Under the pieces are notes generated by a model. The model was given only the letters and a program-made list of their open reading frames with translations. It made no database searches and was not told the DNA's origin. From positions 496,001 through 560,000 of the forward strand of contig NZ_JACTGR010000001.1 in NCBI RefSeq assembly GCF_014489075.1: a DNA stretch of 64,000 bases. Direction: 5' to 3'. Shown piece after piece: positions 33,456 to 42,582 of this stretch (position 1 is the stretch's first letter; the number at the start of each line of letters is the position of its first letter). A program made the position numbers and the translations under genes. Source of the DNA: Sphingomonas sp. JC676. GTDB lineage: Bacteria; Pseudomonadota; Alphaproteobacteria; Sphingomonadales; Sphingomonadaceae.

Positions 33456-33539
33456 CGTCACCCCGGCGAACGCCGAGGGCCCAGGGTCTCGGGCGACGCG
33501 GTGCTTGGCTCTCGATCCCGGCTTTCGGCGGGATGACGG
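33456..33539. repeat. REP-like inverted-repeat pair (copy 3)
   Basis: CGTCACCCCGGCGAACGCCG ... CGGCTTTCGGCGGGATGACGG with imperfect arms. It ends only five bases before the intergenic element at 33545, in the 409-base gap between dcd and cdd. The remaining 70 bases next to dcd show nothing recognisable. Confidence 0.8.
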
Positions 33540-33544
33540 CATGT

Positions 33545-33769
33545 TTGCAATGTAGGATTTCGCATGAAATCCAGGGCATTGCTCTTTCTCATTCAGAAGA
33601 TGATCGCTGTCTCGCGCGCCGGCACGAGTGCGTTAGGAGCAAACTCATCAACTACGGGTAGCAGGATACCGCTTCCGGTGTCCTGCTCGAGATTGTCAAA
33701 ACGTCCAAAGGCGCGGAATTTCGGAGAGGAAGTTTTTTCGACATAGCAGGTGTCAACCGTGTCAACCTG
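33545..33769 (-). repeat. dispersed intergenic element, copy A
   Basis: 225 bases. Read on the minus strand it opens with tandem TTGACAC (CAGGTTGACACGGTTGACAC, then CTGCTATG): 28 bases identical to the start of copy B at 48471. Its far end again matches copy B: ATGAGAAAGAGC, then GGATTTCATGCGAAATCC (hairpin) and CATTGCAA. The middle 100-odd bases differ. It begins 14 bases after the cdd stop, in the direction of cdd transcription. It could be a structured 3'-UTR RNA, a small RNA gene or a non-autonomous mobile element. Confidence 0.75.
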
Positions 33770-33783
33770 TCGGCGGGCTCCCG

Positions 33784-34233
33784 CTATGCCAACCCTAGAT
33801 CCTTGGGGCCAAAGGCGTGGGGCAGCAGCTCGGACAGGCGATAAGTGGCGATCTCGTCGCCCTCGGCGCCGCCGCAATAGACGGGGATGTCGCGGCCGCC
33901 GAGCTGGGCGGCTTCGTTGATCACCTGGCGGCAGCGGCCGCACGGGCCGACCGGCGCGGTGCCGCGCGCGATGCCGTCCTGCATCAGCCCGCCGATCACG
34001 CCGATCGCCACCACGTCGCGCAAGCGCCCCTGGGCGCTGGTCGTGGCCAGCGCCACCGTCTCCGCGCAAAGCGATAGGCCGTAGCTGGCATTTTCGAAAT
34101 TGGCGCCGGTGACGATGCTGCCGTCCGAGAGCAGCACCGCGGCGCCCACCGCGAAGTTCGAATAGGGGGCATAGGCATTGCGCGCGGCGGCGCGGGCGGC
34201 GTCGATCAATGCCCTGGGATCCGGTTCAACCAT
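33784..34233 (-). CDS. cdd: cytidine deaminase
   Basis: Zinc enzyme of pyrimidine salvage. 149 residues from the ATG at 34233. Catalytic motif SLCAETVAL with Cys and the proton-shuttling Glu, then GPCGRCRQVINE with the other two zinc cysteines; GANFENASYG is the substrate loop. It starts two bases after the UPF0262 stop, so the two are co-translated. Confidence 0.94.
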   Translation of the reverse strand: MVEPDPRALIDAARAAARNAYAPYSNFAVGAAVLLSDGSIVTGANFENASYGLSLCAETVALATTSAQGRLRDVVAIGVIGGLMQDGIARGTAPVGPCGRCRQVINEAAQLGGRDIPVYCGGAEGDEIATYRLSELLPHAFGPKDLGLA

Positions 34234-34235
34234 AG

Positions 34236-34718
34236 TCAGCCCTTGATATGGAGCACGCAGATCAGCGTGAAGAGGCGGCGGGCGGTATCGAAATCGACGG
34301 TGATCTTGCCCTCCAGCCGCTCGCGCAGCAGCTCGGCGGCTTCGTTGTGGATGCCGCGCCGGGCCATGTCGACGGTCTCGATCTGGGCGGGCGTGGCGTT
34401 GCGGATCGCCTGATAATAGCTGTCGCAGATCGCGAAATAATCGCGGATCGGCCGGCGGAAACGGGCGAGGCCAAGCACCAGGGTTTCGAGGGGCGATCCG
34501 TCGCCGCGGCGGATCTCCAGCGCCAGCCGGCCTTCTTCGACGCTGAGGTGCAACTTGTAGGGGCCGGTATAGCCATCGCCGTGCTCGCGCTGGGGGGCGA
34601 AGTGATTTTCCTCGAGCAGATCGAAGATCGCGATGCGGCGTTCCTGCTCGATATCGGCCGAGCGCCACAGGATCGTGCGCTCGTCCAGCGATATGTCGAT
34701 GATCCGCGGGTCGCCCAT
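34236..34718 (-). CDS. UPF0262 family protein
   Basis: 160 residues, the usual length of UPF0262. Recognisable stretches: IIDISLDERTILWRSADIEQER, AIFDLLEENHF, FRRPIRDYFAICDSYYQAIR and IETVDMARRGIHNEAAELL. Function unknown; an alphaproteobacterial family. The ATG at 34718 is the first Met at the family start. An 82-base gap separates it from divergent dnaB. Confidence 0.9.
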   Translation of the reverse strand: MGDPRIIDISLDERTILWRSADIEQERRIAIFDLLEENHFAPQREHGDGYTGPYKLHLSVEEGRLALEIRRGDGSPLETLVLGLARFRRPIRDYFAICDSYYQAIRNATPAQIETVDMARRGIHNEAAELLRERLEGKITVDFDTARRLFTLICVLHIKG

Positions 34719-34800
34719 GTTCGCCTTGCTTTGGGGGTAATCATCGTTTTCCACAAGCTGCGCGGTTGCCGTGGCGGCAGCATTGGGGGAAGAGGATCGG

Positions 34801-36294
34801 ATGGCGCAACCGATCCCCTTTCCCGCACCCGAGACCCCCGAAGGCACAACCCTGCCCGCGAACATCGAGGCGGAAGCCGCTTTGCTCGGCGCGATGATGA
34901 TCGACAACCGCGTCGCCGAGGACGCGCTCCAGCGGCTGCGCGCCGAGCATTTCTTCGAGCCGCTGCACGGCCGGATCTATGACGCGATCGCGATGATGGT
35001 GGGCGACAACCGGCTGGCGACGCCGGTGACGCTGCGGCCGTTGTTCGCCGCCGATCCGGCGATGAAGGAGCTGGGCGGGCCGGCCTATCTGGCGCAGCTC
35101 ACCGGCAATCCGGCCAGCCTGATCGGTGCCAAGGCGTTCGCCGACCAGGTCTACGACCTGGCGATTCTGCGCGCGCTGGTGAGAGTGGGCCGCGATCTGG
35201 TGACCGAGGCGCTCGACACCAGCAAGGACATCAATCCCTCGAAACAGATCGAGCAGGCCGAACTCAAGCTCTACGAAGTCGCCGAGAAGGGCGGCGAGGA
35301 AACTGGCGCGCGCAGCTTCATCCGCGCCGCGACGCTGGCGGTGAAGCAGACCGAGCGCGCGATGAATTCGGGCGGCAGTGTCTCGGGCGTCACCTCGGGC
35401 CTTGCCGATTTCAACGCGATGACCGGCGGTCTCAACCGATCGGACCTGCTGATCCTCGCCGGGCGCCCCGGCATGGGCAAGACATCGCTCGCCACCAACA
35501 TGGCGTTCAACGCCGCCAAGCGCTGGCTCGACGACCAGGAAGCCGGGATTCCCGAGGAGAAGTCGATCGGCGCGCCGGTCGCGTTCTTCAGCCTCGAAAT
35601 GTCGTCGGACCAGCTCGCGATGCGTATCCTGTCGGAACAGTCGGAGATCGTTTCGGAGAAACTGCGCACCGGCAACATCTCGTCGAGCGAATTCATGAAG
35701 TTCGCGCGGGCGGCGAGCGATCTCGAGCGATTGCCGCTGTACATCGACGATACACCCGGCCTGACGATCGCCGCGCTCCGCACCCGTGCGCGACGGCTGA
35801 AGCGCCAGCACAAGATCGGCATGGTCGTGGTCGACTATCTCCAACTGCTGACCGGCTCCAGCCGCAGCCAGGGCGACGGCCGCGTGCAGGAAATCTCCGA
35901 GATCAGCCGCGGCCTGAAGACGTTGGCCAAGGAGCTCAACGTGCCGGTGCTGGCGCTGTCACAGCTCAGCCGCGCGGTGGAGAGCCGCGAGGACAAAAGG
36001 CCGCAGCTTTCGGACCTGCGCGAATCGGGATCGATCGAGCAGGACGCGGACATCGTGCTGTTCGTCTATCGCGACGAATATTATCACGATTTCAAGGCGC
36101 CCAAGGCACCGGACGGCAGCAGCTCGGCCGACGAGATCCAGAAATACCAGACCTGGCAGGAAGAGCAGCTGCGGGTTGCCAACCGGGCGACGGTGATCAT
36201 CGCCAAGCAGCGCCACGGCGCGACGGGCCATGTCGACCTGCGTTTCGACCGACAGTTCACCAAGTTCAGCGACCTGGCGCCAGCGGGCTATTGA
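34801..36294 (+). CDS. dnaB: replicative DNA helicase DnaB
   Basis: Hexameric helicase of the replication fork. 497 residues. N-terminal domain (about 15-150: LPANIEAEAALLGAMMIDNR), linker, then the RecA-like domain with Walker A LAGRPGMGKTS, PVAFFSLEMSSDQLAMRIL, Walker B VVVDYLQLLTG, and the C-terminal DLRESGSIEQDADIVLFVYR. No intein. ATG at 34801; a start at 34771 adds ten unrelated residues. Its end overlaps the convergent GH35 gene by seven bases. Confidence 0.96.
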   Translation: MAQPIPFPAPETPEGTTLPANIEAEAALLGAMMIDNRVAEDALQRLRAEHFFEPLHGRIYDAIAMMVGDNRLATPVTLRPLFAADPAMKELGGPAYLAQLTGNPASLIGAKAFADQVYDLAILRALVRVGRDLVTEALDTSKDINPSKQIEQAELKLYEVAEKGGEETGARSFIRAATLAVKQTERAMNSGGSVSGVTSGLADFNAMTGGLNRSDLLILAGRPGMGKTSLATNMAFNAAKRWLDDQEAGIPEEKSIGAPVAFFSLEMSSDQLAMRILSEQSEIVSEKLRTGNISSSEFMKFARAASDLERLPLYIDDTPGLTIAALRTRARRLKRQHKIGMVVVDYLQLLTGSSRSQGDGRVQEISEISRGLKTLAKELNVPVLALSQLSRAVESREDKRPQLSDLRESGSIEQDADIVLFVYRDEYYHDFKAPKAPDGSSSADEIQKYQTWQEEQLRVANRATVIIAKQRHGATGHVDLRFDRQFTKFSDLAPAGY

Positions 36295-37925
36295 CCGTAT
36301 CGGTAGAGCCGGACGCGCTGGACGGTGAAATCGCCGGGCCCGAGGCGGATATGACGTCCCTGGTGCGTCTGGTCGCCGTTGAGTAGCCGTCCCGGCACCC
36401 ATTGCCCTTTTGCGTCGTAATGGCCCTCCCAGGCGCTCTCGATGCCTGCGAGCGGCGGGCCATCGCCTACCGGGGCCATCGTCACGGTGATGCCCTGGCC
36501 GGCGATCAGATATTCCTCGGGTCCGGTCTGGATGATGATGCCGCCATAGCCGCCGATTCCCGGCGAGGCCTGGGGCGCGCGGATGTCAGCAAAGGCGACA
36601 GTGAAACGATAGTCGCCGATCCGCCGGGTGATGGGTTCGTAGACGATAGTCTCGTCATAGAGGATACGCGGCTTGAATCCGGCCATGCGTCCGGTGCCCT
36701 GTGCCGCAAGGATCTGTGGCTGGAGCTGGCGCAGGACGCCATAGGCCTGGGCGAGCGGATTGCCGGGCTTGTCGTCGATCGATTCGACCGAGAAGGGGCT
36801 GTAGCCGATCGCATCGAGCTGGCCGAATGCATAGAAGGCGTTTGCGGGCGATTCCGGCCTGTCGGCGTTGTGGGCCTCGGGAACGAACAGCGGATTGTCG
36901 GCGCGCTTGTAGCGGTTTGCGAGGTCGGTGAAGTTGGGGAAATAGATATCGGGCGCGAGGAGATCGAGCGCCGGACCACCCGTCTTCCAGATATCGAGCA
37001 GATGGGGAAGCGGGCCGCCGGAAGGATATTCGCCCGGCGCGCGGCCGGGGCGATTGAGCGCCACATTGACGTACATCGGCAGCGCATAAGCCGCCTTGCC
37101 CGATGCCGCGAGCGCATCGGCGAAGCGCGCATAATGCCAGGCGGTGAAGATTTCTGCGGCGGTGTCGCCCTGACCGAATAGATCGGTCCAGCCGCCCTCG
37201 GTCTTTGCGCCATGCTCTTCCCAAAGCGTCTTGAGCTCGGGTTCGAGACGGTCGCGGTTGCGGACCAGATAGGCGGTGAGTTCCGGCGGCACCGGCTGGC
37301 GGAACGCGGCCTCGGCCTGCGGGCCATAGTCGCGCGCGGCGGGGATCATGCCGATCTCGTTTTCCACCTGGACCATCAGGACGGTGTTCTGCGTGCCGTC
37401 GAACGCCTTGAGATGGGCGAGCAAGGCGGCAAAGGCGCGCTGATCGGCCTTCAGCGTCTCGGGCGCGAATGCCGAGAGGATTTCGACCGCCTGGCCATTG
37501 GGCAGCCGCGCGCGGGGAAAACGGGCCTGATCGCGCTTCACCCATGCCGGGACATAGGTCGACATGCTGTTCTTCCAGGCGCCGAACCACAGCAGCACCA
37601 GTTTCATGTCGTGCGCGCGGGCGTCACGGATCAGCTGGTCGATAGAAGACCAGTCGAACTTCCCCTCCACCGGCTCGATCATTTCCCACGCCACCGGCGC
37701 GAGGACCGTGTTGAGGTTCATCGCCTTCAGCCTGGGCCAGTGATCCGCCATATAGGCGGCGCTGGAGGCGCTCGAATTGCCGAGCTCGCCTCCGAGCAGG
37801 AGCATGGGCTTGCCGTCTACGACGAGCTGGGTCGCAGTGCCCTGTTTCTCCAGATGAGGCTGTGCGAGAGCCGGGATCGTCCACAGCAAGGTCGATAGAG
37901 CAAGCCCGAGCACAGCCGATCGCAT
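36288..37925 (-). CDS. secreted glycoside hydrolase family 35 beta-galactosidase-like
   Basis: 545 residues with a signal peptide (about 1-21, ending ALAQ). A TIM-barrel catalytic domain (about 30-370) shows the acid/base Glu in VQVENEIG and the nucleophile candidate Glu in FVPEAHNAD. The C-terminal part matches the DUF5597 beta domain found in these bacterial GH35 enzymes. Likely periplasmic and active on galactosides or related plant polysaccharides. It stands alone, with no transporter or regulator nearby. Confidence 0.88.
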   Translation of the reverse strand: MRSAVLGLALSTLLWTIPALAQPHLEKQGTATQLVVDGKPMLLLGGELGNSSASSAAYMADHWPRLKAMNLNTVLAPVAWEMIEPVEGKFDWSSIDQLIRDARAHDMKLVLLWFGAWKNSMSTYVPAWVKRDQARFPRARLPNGQAVEILSAFAPETLKADQRAFAALLAHLKAFDGTQNTVLMVQVENEIGMIPAARDYGPQAEAAFRQPVPPELTAYLVRNRDRLEPELKTLWEEHGAKTEGGWTDLFGQGDTAAEIFTAWHYARFADALAASGKAAYALPMYVNVALNRPGRAPGEYPSGGPLPHLLDIWKTGGPALDLLAPDIYFPNFTDLANRYKRADNPLFVPEAHNADRPESPANAFYAFGQLDAIGYSPFSVESIDDKPGNPLAQAYGVLRQLQPQILAAQGTGRMAGFKPRILYDETIVYEPITRRIGDYRFTVAFADIRAPQASPGIGGYGGIIIQTGPEEYLIAGQGITVTMAPVGDGPPLAGIESAWEGHYDAKGQWVPGRLLNGDQTHQGRHIRLGPGDFTVQRVRLYRYGQ

Positions 37926-37994
37926 TCAACATTCTCCATCAGGGAGCCCGCCCTCGCTTGGCGGGGCGGGCGGGCTTTGAATCGCCGAAAAAAT

Positions 37995-38345
37995 CTATCC
38001 GCCTGCCAGTTCCGATCCGCCCGGTGTCAGCGCGTCCTGCATGGCTTGGGCCGTGCCGACGCGCATGCCGATGCGGGGATCGCAGGCGCTGGGAAACACG
38101 GCATCCAGGCGTTTGCGCAGCAAGGTCTCGAAATCGGCCTGGCCGTGCTTGCGCGGGCGCGACACGGTGATGTCGTGCTGGATCGCGTTCTTGATCCGCT
38201 CGACCGCGGCATCGTCCAATATGCCGACCGCGACGAGCTCGGCGCAGAGCTGCAGCAGTCCGACCGAAGTCGCCTGGGCGCGCAGGCCGATATAATCGAG
38301 GCAATCATGAAGCTTGATCGCCTGCTCTTTCTGGTTCCGGTCCAT
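37995..38345 (-). CDS. hypothetical protein
   Basis: 116 residues, mostly helical, beginning MDRNQKEQAIKLHDCLDYIG. A start four codons earlier is possible. No membrane helix or catalytic motif. It stands 69 bases upstream of the GH35 gene on the same strand. I do not recognise a family. Confidence 0.6.
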   Translation of the reverse strand: MDRNQKEQAIKLHDCLDYIGLRAQATSVGLLQLCAELVAVGILDDAAVERIKNAIQHDITVSRPRKHGQADFETLLRKRLDAVFPSACDPRIGMRVGTAQAMQDALTPGGSELAGG

Positions 38346-38483
38346 CCTCATCTCCACCGCGTCTCGCCCACCCCATATGAGCCGGCGGCGGGCGCGGTTG
38401 ATCCGTGCTCCTGCCGCCTCTGGGCGCGTATCTAACAGGCTAGGACGAAAGCGAGGCGCGTCAATGCGCTTTAGCGGGGCAGT

Positions 38484-39260
38484 TCAGAAGACAGGCAGAT
38501 TGGGGTCGCCATCGTCCACGGGGGTGTGGATGCCGCATTCGGTCTTGTCCCAGCCCCGCCAGCGGCCCGAGCGGGGGTCTTCGCCCGGCTTGACCACGCT
38601 CGTGCAGGGCGCGCAGCCGATCGAGAGATAGCCCTGCGCCTCCAGCGGATGGCGGGGCAGGTCGTGCGCGTCGAAATAGACGGCGATGTCGTCCTTGGTC
38701 CAATCGGCCAGCGGATTGAACTTCATCCGGCCCACGGCATCGGAAGTGTCGATCTCGAAGCGGGGCAGCGCATTGCGGGTGCTCGCCTGGAACGCCTTGC
38801 GGCCGGTGATGCTGGCGTCGAAGCCCTCCAGTCCCTTGGCGAGGGGGGCGACCTTGCGGATGTCGCAACATCCGTCGGGATCGTAGGACCAACGCAGGCC
38901 CGTTTCGTCGCGCTTGGCGAGGGTTTCGGGATCGGGCGTCAGGGTGCGCAGGTCGGTGAGGCCAAGACGCTCGATCAGTGTGTCGCGATAGGCGAGCGTT
39001 TCCGGGAAATGCTTGCCGGTATCGAGGAACAGCACCGGGACCGTCGGATCGACCGTGGCGACGAGGTGGAGCAGGGCGGCGCTCTCGGCGCCGAAGGAGG
39101 AGACCAGGGCGATGTCGCCGAGCATATGCTCGCCCAGCACGGTACGCAGCAACTCGTCGGTACCCACGCCGCGGAACATATTGTTGAGCCGGATCGCCTC
39201 GTGCGCGGTAAAGCGTGGGGCGAGATCGATCCGGTCGATCTTGCGGGCGAGCTCAGCCAT
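38484..39260 (-). CDS. cysH: APS/PAPS reductase (iron-sulfur type)
   Basis: Reduces activated sulfate to sulfite using thioredoxin. 258 residues. P-loop-like ALVSSFGAESAALLHLVA, then the 4Fe-4S cysteine set CC (PDGCCDIRK) and CxxC (GCAPCTS), and the catalytic C-terminal Cys in TECGIH. The CC..CxxC set marks an Fe-S enzyme of the adenylyl-sulfate (APS) reductase type, rather than the E. coli PAPS type. The ATG at 39260 overlaps the DUF934 gene by eight bases. Confidence 0.93.
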   Translation of the reverse strand: MAELARKIDRIDLAPRFTAHEAIRLNNMFRGVGTDELLRTVLGEHMLGDIALVSSFGAESAALLHLVATVDPTVPVLFLDTGKHFPETLAYRDTLIERLGLTDLRTLTPDPETLAKRDETGLRWSYDPDGCCDIRKVAPLAKGLEGFDASITGRKAFQASTRNALPRFEIDTSDAVGRMKFNPLADWTKDDIAVYFDAHDLPRHPLEAQGYLSIGCAPCTSVVKPGEDPRSGRWRGWDKTECGIHTPVDDGDPNLPVF

Positions 39261-39708
39261 GCCGTAGTTTCCACACCGGCACGGCGGCATCCGCGGCGGC
39301 CTGATAGACATGATCGTAACGGGCGAGCGCAGCTTCGAGCACCGCTTCATCCACCGGAGCCTCAGGCGCGAAGCTGTCGAAGCCGCAGCGGCGCATCAGC
39401 GGGACCTGATCGACCAGCACGTCGCCCTGGGCGCGGAGCTCGCCGGTATAGCCGGCCTCGCGCAGGATGCGGCCGCTGGAATAGCCGCGGCCGTCGCGGA
39501 ACTTGGGGAAGCTGACTTCCACCAGCGCAAGGCGGTCGAGATAGGGAAGGAGGACGCGCGCATCGTCTCCCGCCTCGATGCGCACGGCGGTGGCGTTGGA
39601 CTGGCCTAGAAAGCTGTCGAGCGTGACGGCAGGTTCTTCGTGAATCGCATCGTCGCGATAGCGGAGGAGCCCATCAGCGCTCGCCGGCAGAGACACCGAA
39701 TCAGCCAT
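39253..39708 (-). CDS. DUF934 domain protein
   Basis: 151 residues of the DUF934 family, nearly always encoded between sulfite reductase and cysH. Motifs: VEVSFPKFRDGRGYSSGRILRE and YTGELRAQGDVLVDQVPLMRRCGFDSF. No catalytic residues are assigned. Its position and overlaps (eight bases on each side) tie it to assimilatory sulfate reduction. Confidence 0.92.
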   Translation of the reverse strand: MADSVSLPASADGLLRYRDDAIHEEPAVTLDSFLGQSNATAVRIEAGDDARVLLPYLDRLALVEVSFPKFRDGRGYSSGRILREAGYTGELRAQGDVLVDQVPLMRRCGFDSFAPEAPVDEAVLEAALARYDHVYQAAADAAVPVWKLRHG

Positions 39709-41332
39709 AGAGCGCCTCCTTGAACGGCTCCATGCCGATGCGGCGATAGGTGTCGAGGAAGCGCTCGCCCTCGGTCCGCTCGCGCAGATAGACGTTGGTC
39801 GCGGTCTCGACGGCGTCGACGATGCCGTCCTCGTCGAAGCCCGGACCGGTGATCTTGGCGAGGCTGACGTCCTCCGCGCCCGATCCGCCGAGCAGAAGCT
39901 GATAATTCTCCGTGCCCTTACGGTCTACGCCGAGGATGCCGATGTGACCGGCGTGATGGTGGCCGCAGGCGTTGATGCAGCCGCTGATCTTGAGCTTCAA
40001 TTCGCCCAGCTCGCGCTGGCGGCCGAGATCGGCGAAGCGCGTCGCGATCTTCTGCGCGACGGGAATCGAGCGGGCATTGGCGAGGCTGCAATAGTCCAGG
40101 CCCGGGCAGGCGATGATGTCGCTGATCAGATCGAGATTGGGCTCGGCCAGGCCGGCGTCGCGCAGCGCGCTCCACAAAGCGTGGAGATCGGCCTTGCGGA
40201 CGTGCGGCAGGACGATGTTCTGCGCGTGGGTGACACGCAGCTCGTCGAAGCTGTAGCGCTCGGCGAGATCGGCCATCAGGTCGATCTGGTCGGCCGAGGC
40301 ATCGCCGGGGATGCCGCCCTGCGGCTTGAGGCTGATCGTGACGACCGCATAGCCGGGCGCCTTGTGCGCCGAAACGTTCTGATCGATCCAGACGGCGAAA
40401 TCGGGATCGCTGCGGTCGATTTCGTCGCTCGCGTCCGCATCGAAGGCGGGCGGGGCGAAGAAAGCCGAGATCCGGTCGAATTCCGCCTGGGGCGGATCCA
40501 GCCCGAGCTTCTTCACCTCGAGGAATTCCTCCTCGACCTGGCGGCGATATTCGTCGGCGCCGATCTCGTGGACCAGGATCTTGATCCGCGCCTTGTAGAT
40601 ATTGTCGCGCCGTCCGTAGCGATTGTAGACGCGCAGGCAGGCCTCGACATAGCTGAGCAGGTCGTCCGCGGTGACGAAATCACGTATTTCAGGGGCGATC
40701 ATCGGGGTGCGGCCCATGCCGCCGCCGACGAAGACGCGGCCGCCGAGCACGCCGTCCTTCTCGACCAGCTGGATGCCGATATCGTGGAGGCGCATCGCGG
40801 CGCGATCCTCGTCCGAGGCGATCACGGCGATCTTGAACTTGCGCGGCAGGTAGCTGAATTCTGGGTGGAAGGTGCTCCACTGACGGAGCAGTTCGGCCCA
40901 GGGGCGCGGATCGGCAACTTCGTCGGCGGCGGCGCCGGCGAACTGGTCCGAGCTGATGTTGCGAATGCAGTTCCCGCTGGTCTGAATCGCGTGCATCTCG
41001 ACCGTGGCGAGATCGGCGAGGATGTCGGGCGCGTCGGCGAGCTTGATCCAGTTGTACTGGAGGTTCTGGCGCGTGGTGAAATGGCCATAGCCGCGATCAT
41101 ATTTGCGCGCGATATGGCCGAGCATCCGCATCTGGCGGCTGTCTAGCGTGCCATAAGGGATCGCGACGCGCAGCATGTACGCGTGGAGCTGGAGATAGAG
41201 GCCGTTCATCAGCCGCAGCGGCTTGAACTGGTCCTCGGTGATCTGGCCGGCCAGGCGGCGGTTCACCTGGTCGCGGAATTCCTCGACGCGGGCGTCGACG
41301 ATCGACTGGTCGTAGCTGTCGTATTTGTACAT
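39701..41332 (-). CDS. cysI: nitrite/sulfite reductase, siroheme/4Fe-4S type
   Basis: Six-electron reduction of sulfite to sulfide. 543 residues with the duplicated ferredoxin-like half domains. The siroheme/4Fe-4S ligands are seen as CPGLDYC and SGCINACGHHHAG (Cx5C and Cx3C). RNLQYNWI and SGNCIRNI are conserved active-site stretches. There is no flavoprotein subunit (cysJ) in the operon, so a ferredoxin or similar donor is likely. Nitrite as substrate cannot be excluded, but the operon is for sulfur. Confidence 0.93.
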   Translation of the reverse strand: MYKYDSYDQSIVDARVEEFRDQVNRRLAGQITEDQFKPLRLMNGLYLQLHAYMLRVAIPYGTLDSRQMRMLGHIARKYDRGYGHFTTRQNLQYNWIKLADAPDILADLATVEMHAIQTSGNCIRNISSDQFAGAAADEVADPRPWAELLRQWSTFHPEFSYLPRKFKIAVIASDEDRAAMRLHDIGIQLVEKDGVLGGRVFVGGGMGRTPMIAPEIRDFVTADDLLSYVEACLRVYNRYGRRDNIYKARIKILVHEIGADEYRRQVEEEFLEVKKLGLDPPQAEFDRISAFFAPPAFDADASDEIDRSDPDFAVWIDQNVSAHKAPGYAVVTISLKPQGGIPGDASADQIDLMADLAERYSFDELRVTHAQNIVLPHVRKADLHALWSALRDAGLAEPNLDLISDIIACPGLDYCSLANARSIPVAQKIATRFADLGRQRELGELKLKISGCINACGHHHAGHIGILGVDRKGTENYQLLLGGSGAEDVSLAKITGPGFDEDGIVDAVETATNVYLRERTEGERFLDTYRRIGMEPFKEALYG

Positions 41333-41333
41333 G

Positions 41334-41630
41334 TCAGATCACCCAGGAGCCGGCATTGGGGTCGGCGGGCTTGAGGGTCAGGTCGGGCCGCACGGTGGGG
41401 CCGAGCGCGCGGACGCGGTCCTTGATATGCGCAGGGCGGGGGCCTTGGGGGGTTTCGGTCGCATCGATGACATAGGGCGCGTTGACCCGGCGCGTGCCTT
41501 CCTCGGCGTGTGCGATCGCCTCACCCAATTCGCCGACGTCCACGGCATCCTCGACATGGCGCGACCAGCCCGAGCCGGTCCACCAGGTGACGTCGCCGGT
41601 GGCGAGATCGTTGCCGGTCAGAAGCTTCAC
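41334..41630 (-). CDS. DUF2849 domain protein
   Basis: 98 residues matching the DUF2849 family, typically located between cobA/cysG and sulfite reductase in alphaproteobacteria. MKLLTGNDLATGDVTWWTGS and VDVGELGEAIAHAEEG are characteristic. Function unknown. It overlaps cobA by four bases and is one base from cysI. Confidence 0.88.
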   Translation of the reverse strand: MKLLTGNDLATGDVTWWTGSGWSRHVEDAVDVGELGEAIAHAEEGTRRVNAPYVIDATETPQGPRPAHIKDRVRALGPTVRPDLTLKPADPNAGSWVI

Positions 41631-42412
41631 GCCAGCGCCTCCGCGGCGCTTGCCCAGGCGGCGAGCTTGTCCTGCGCATCGGCGAGCATTACGACTTCGC
41701 CGACCACGATGATCGCCGGGCTCCGGACCTTCTCGCGCTTCACCATCGGACCGAGATCGGCAAGCAGGGTGCGGAGTGCCCGCGAACCCTCCAGCGTGCC
41801 GCGTTCGAGCACGGCGACGGGCGTGTCGGGGGCAACGCCGTCGTTCATCAGCTTCTCACTGATCTCCGGGCAGGTCGCGACGCCCATATAGATGACAAGC
41901 GTCCGGCCCTTGCCGGCGAGGCCCGACCAATCCTGCTCGGTCAGGCCCTTGCACTGGCCGGCGACGAAGCTGACCGCGCTCGACCAGTCACGATGGGTGA
42001 GCGGCAGCATCGCTTCGGCAGCGGCGCCGAGCGCGGCGGAGATGCCGGGAATGACTTCGACGGGCAGGCCGGCTTCGCGCACGGCCTCGACCTCTTCGCC
42101 GCCGCGGCCGAAGATGAAGGGATCGCCGCCCTTCAGCCGCACGACGATCGCGCCGGTCTTCACATGCGCGATGATCAGCGCGTTGATCGCGTCCTGAGGC
42201 AGCGTGTGGCGCGCGCGGCTCTTGGCGACCGAGATGCGATGGGCCTGGGGAGCAAGATCGAGCACGCGCGGATCTACCAGCCCGTCATGGACGACGACAT
42301 CGGCCTGGCGCAACGCCTCGACGGCGCGAACGGTGAGCAGACCGGGATCGCCCGGTCCCGCGCCGACCAGGATTACGCGTCCGCGTGACGAAGGATCGAG
42401 TAGAGAAGCCAT
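41627..42412 (-). CDS. cobA: uroporphyrinogen-III C-methyltransferase
   Basis: Makes precorrin-2, the precursor of siroheme needed by the sulfite reductase. 261 residues. SUMT motifs: LVGAGPGDPGLLTVRAVEAL near the N-terminus, VRLKGGDPFIFGRGGEE, and GIPSGPG-type segment VIPGISAALGAAA. This is the stand-alone methylase, without the CysG oxidase/chelatase domains. First gene of the five-gene operon; ATG at 42412. Confidence 0.94.
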   Translation of the reverse strand: MASLLDPSSRGRVILVGAGPGDPGLLTVRAVEALRQADVVVHDGLVDPRVLDLAPQAHRISVAKSRARHTLPQDAINALIIAHVKTGAIVVRLKGGDPFIFGRGGEEVEAVREAGLPVEVIPGISAALGAAAEAMLPLTHRDWSSAVSFVAGQCKGLTEQDWSGLAGKGRTLVIYMGVATCPEISEKLMNDGVAPDTPVAVLERGTLEGSRALRTLLADLGPMVKREKVRSPAIIVVGEVVMLADAQDKLAAWASAAEALA

Positions 42413-42582
42413 GCGGCGCAAATGGGCCGTGGCGGCGCGCCGGGCAACGGACGGTTGCTTGGGCGGGATGTAGCCGAGCTATCGGCAGGCCGAAAATCAG
42501 GAACCGGCGCGGCGCCTAATGCCGATGCGTAATCATTTGGCGCGTTCCGCGTTGCTACGGCTTCGAAGCAAAGGCACGTAAC

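Noticed and set aside
33593..33769. Possible small protein (QVDTVDTCYVEK...) in copy A of the intergenic element
   Set aside because: Copy B shares only the first 17 or so residues, then diverges and stops. Third-position GC is low, and the second conserved block shifts frame between copies. A non-coding element fits better.
33742..33769. Tandem TTGACAC as a sigma-70 -35 box
   Set aside because: No -10 hexamer lies at 16-18 bases in either copy.
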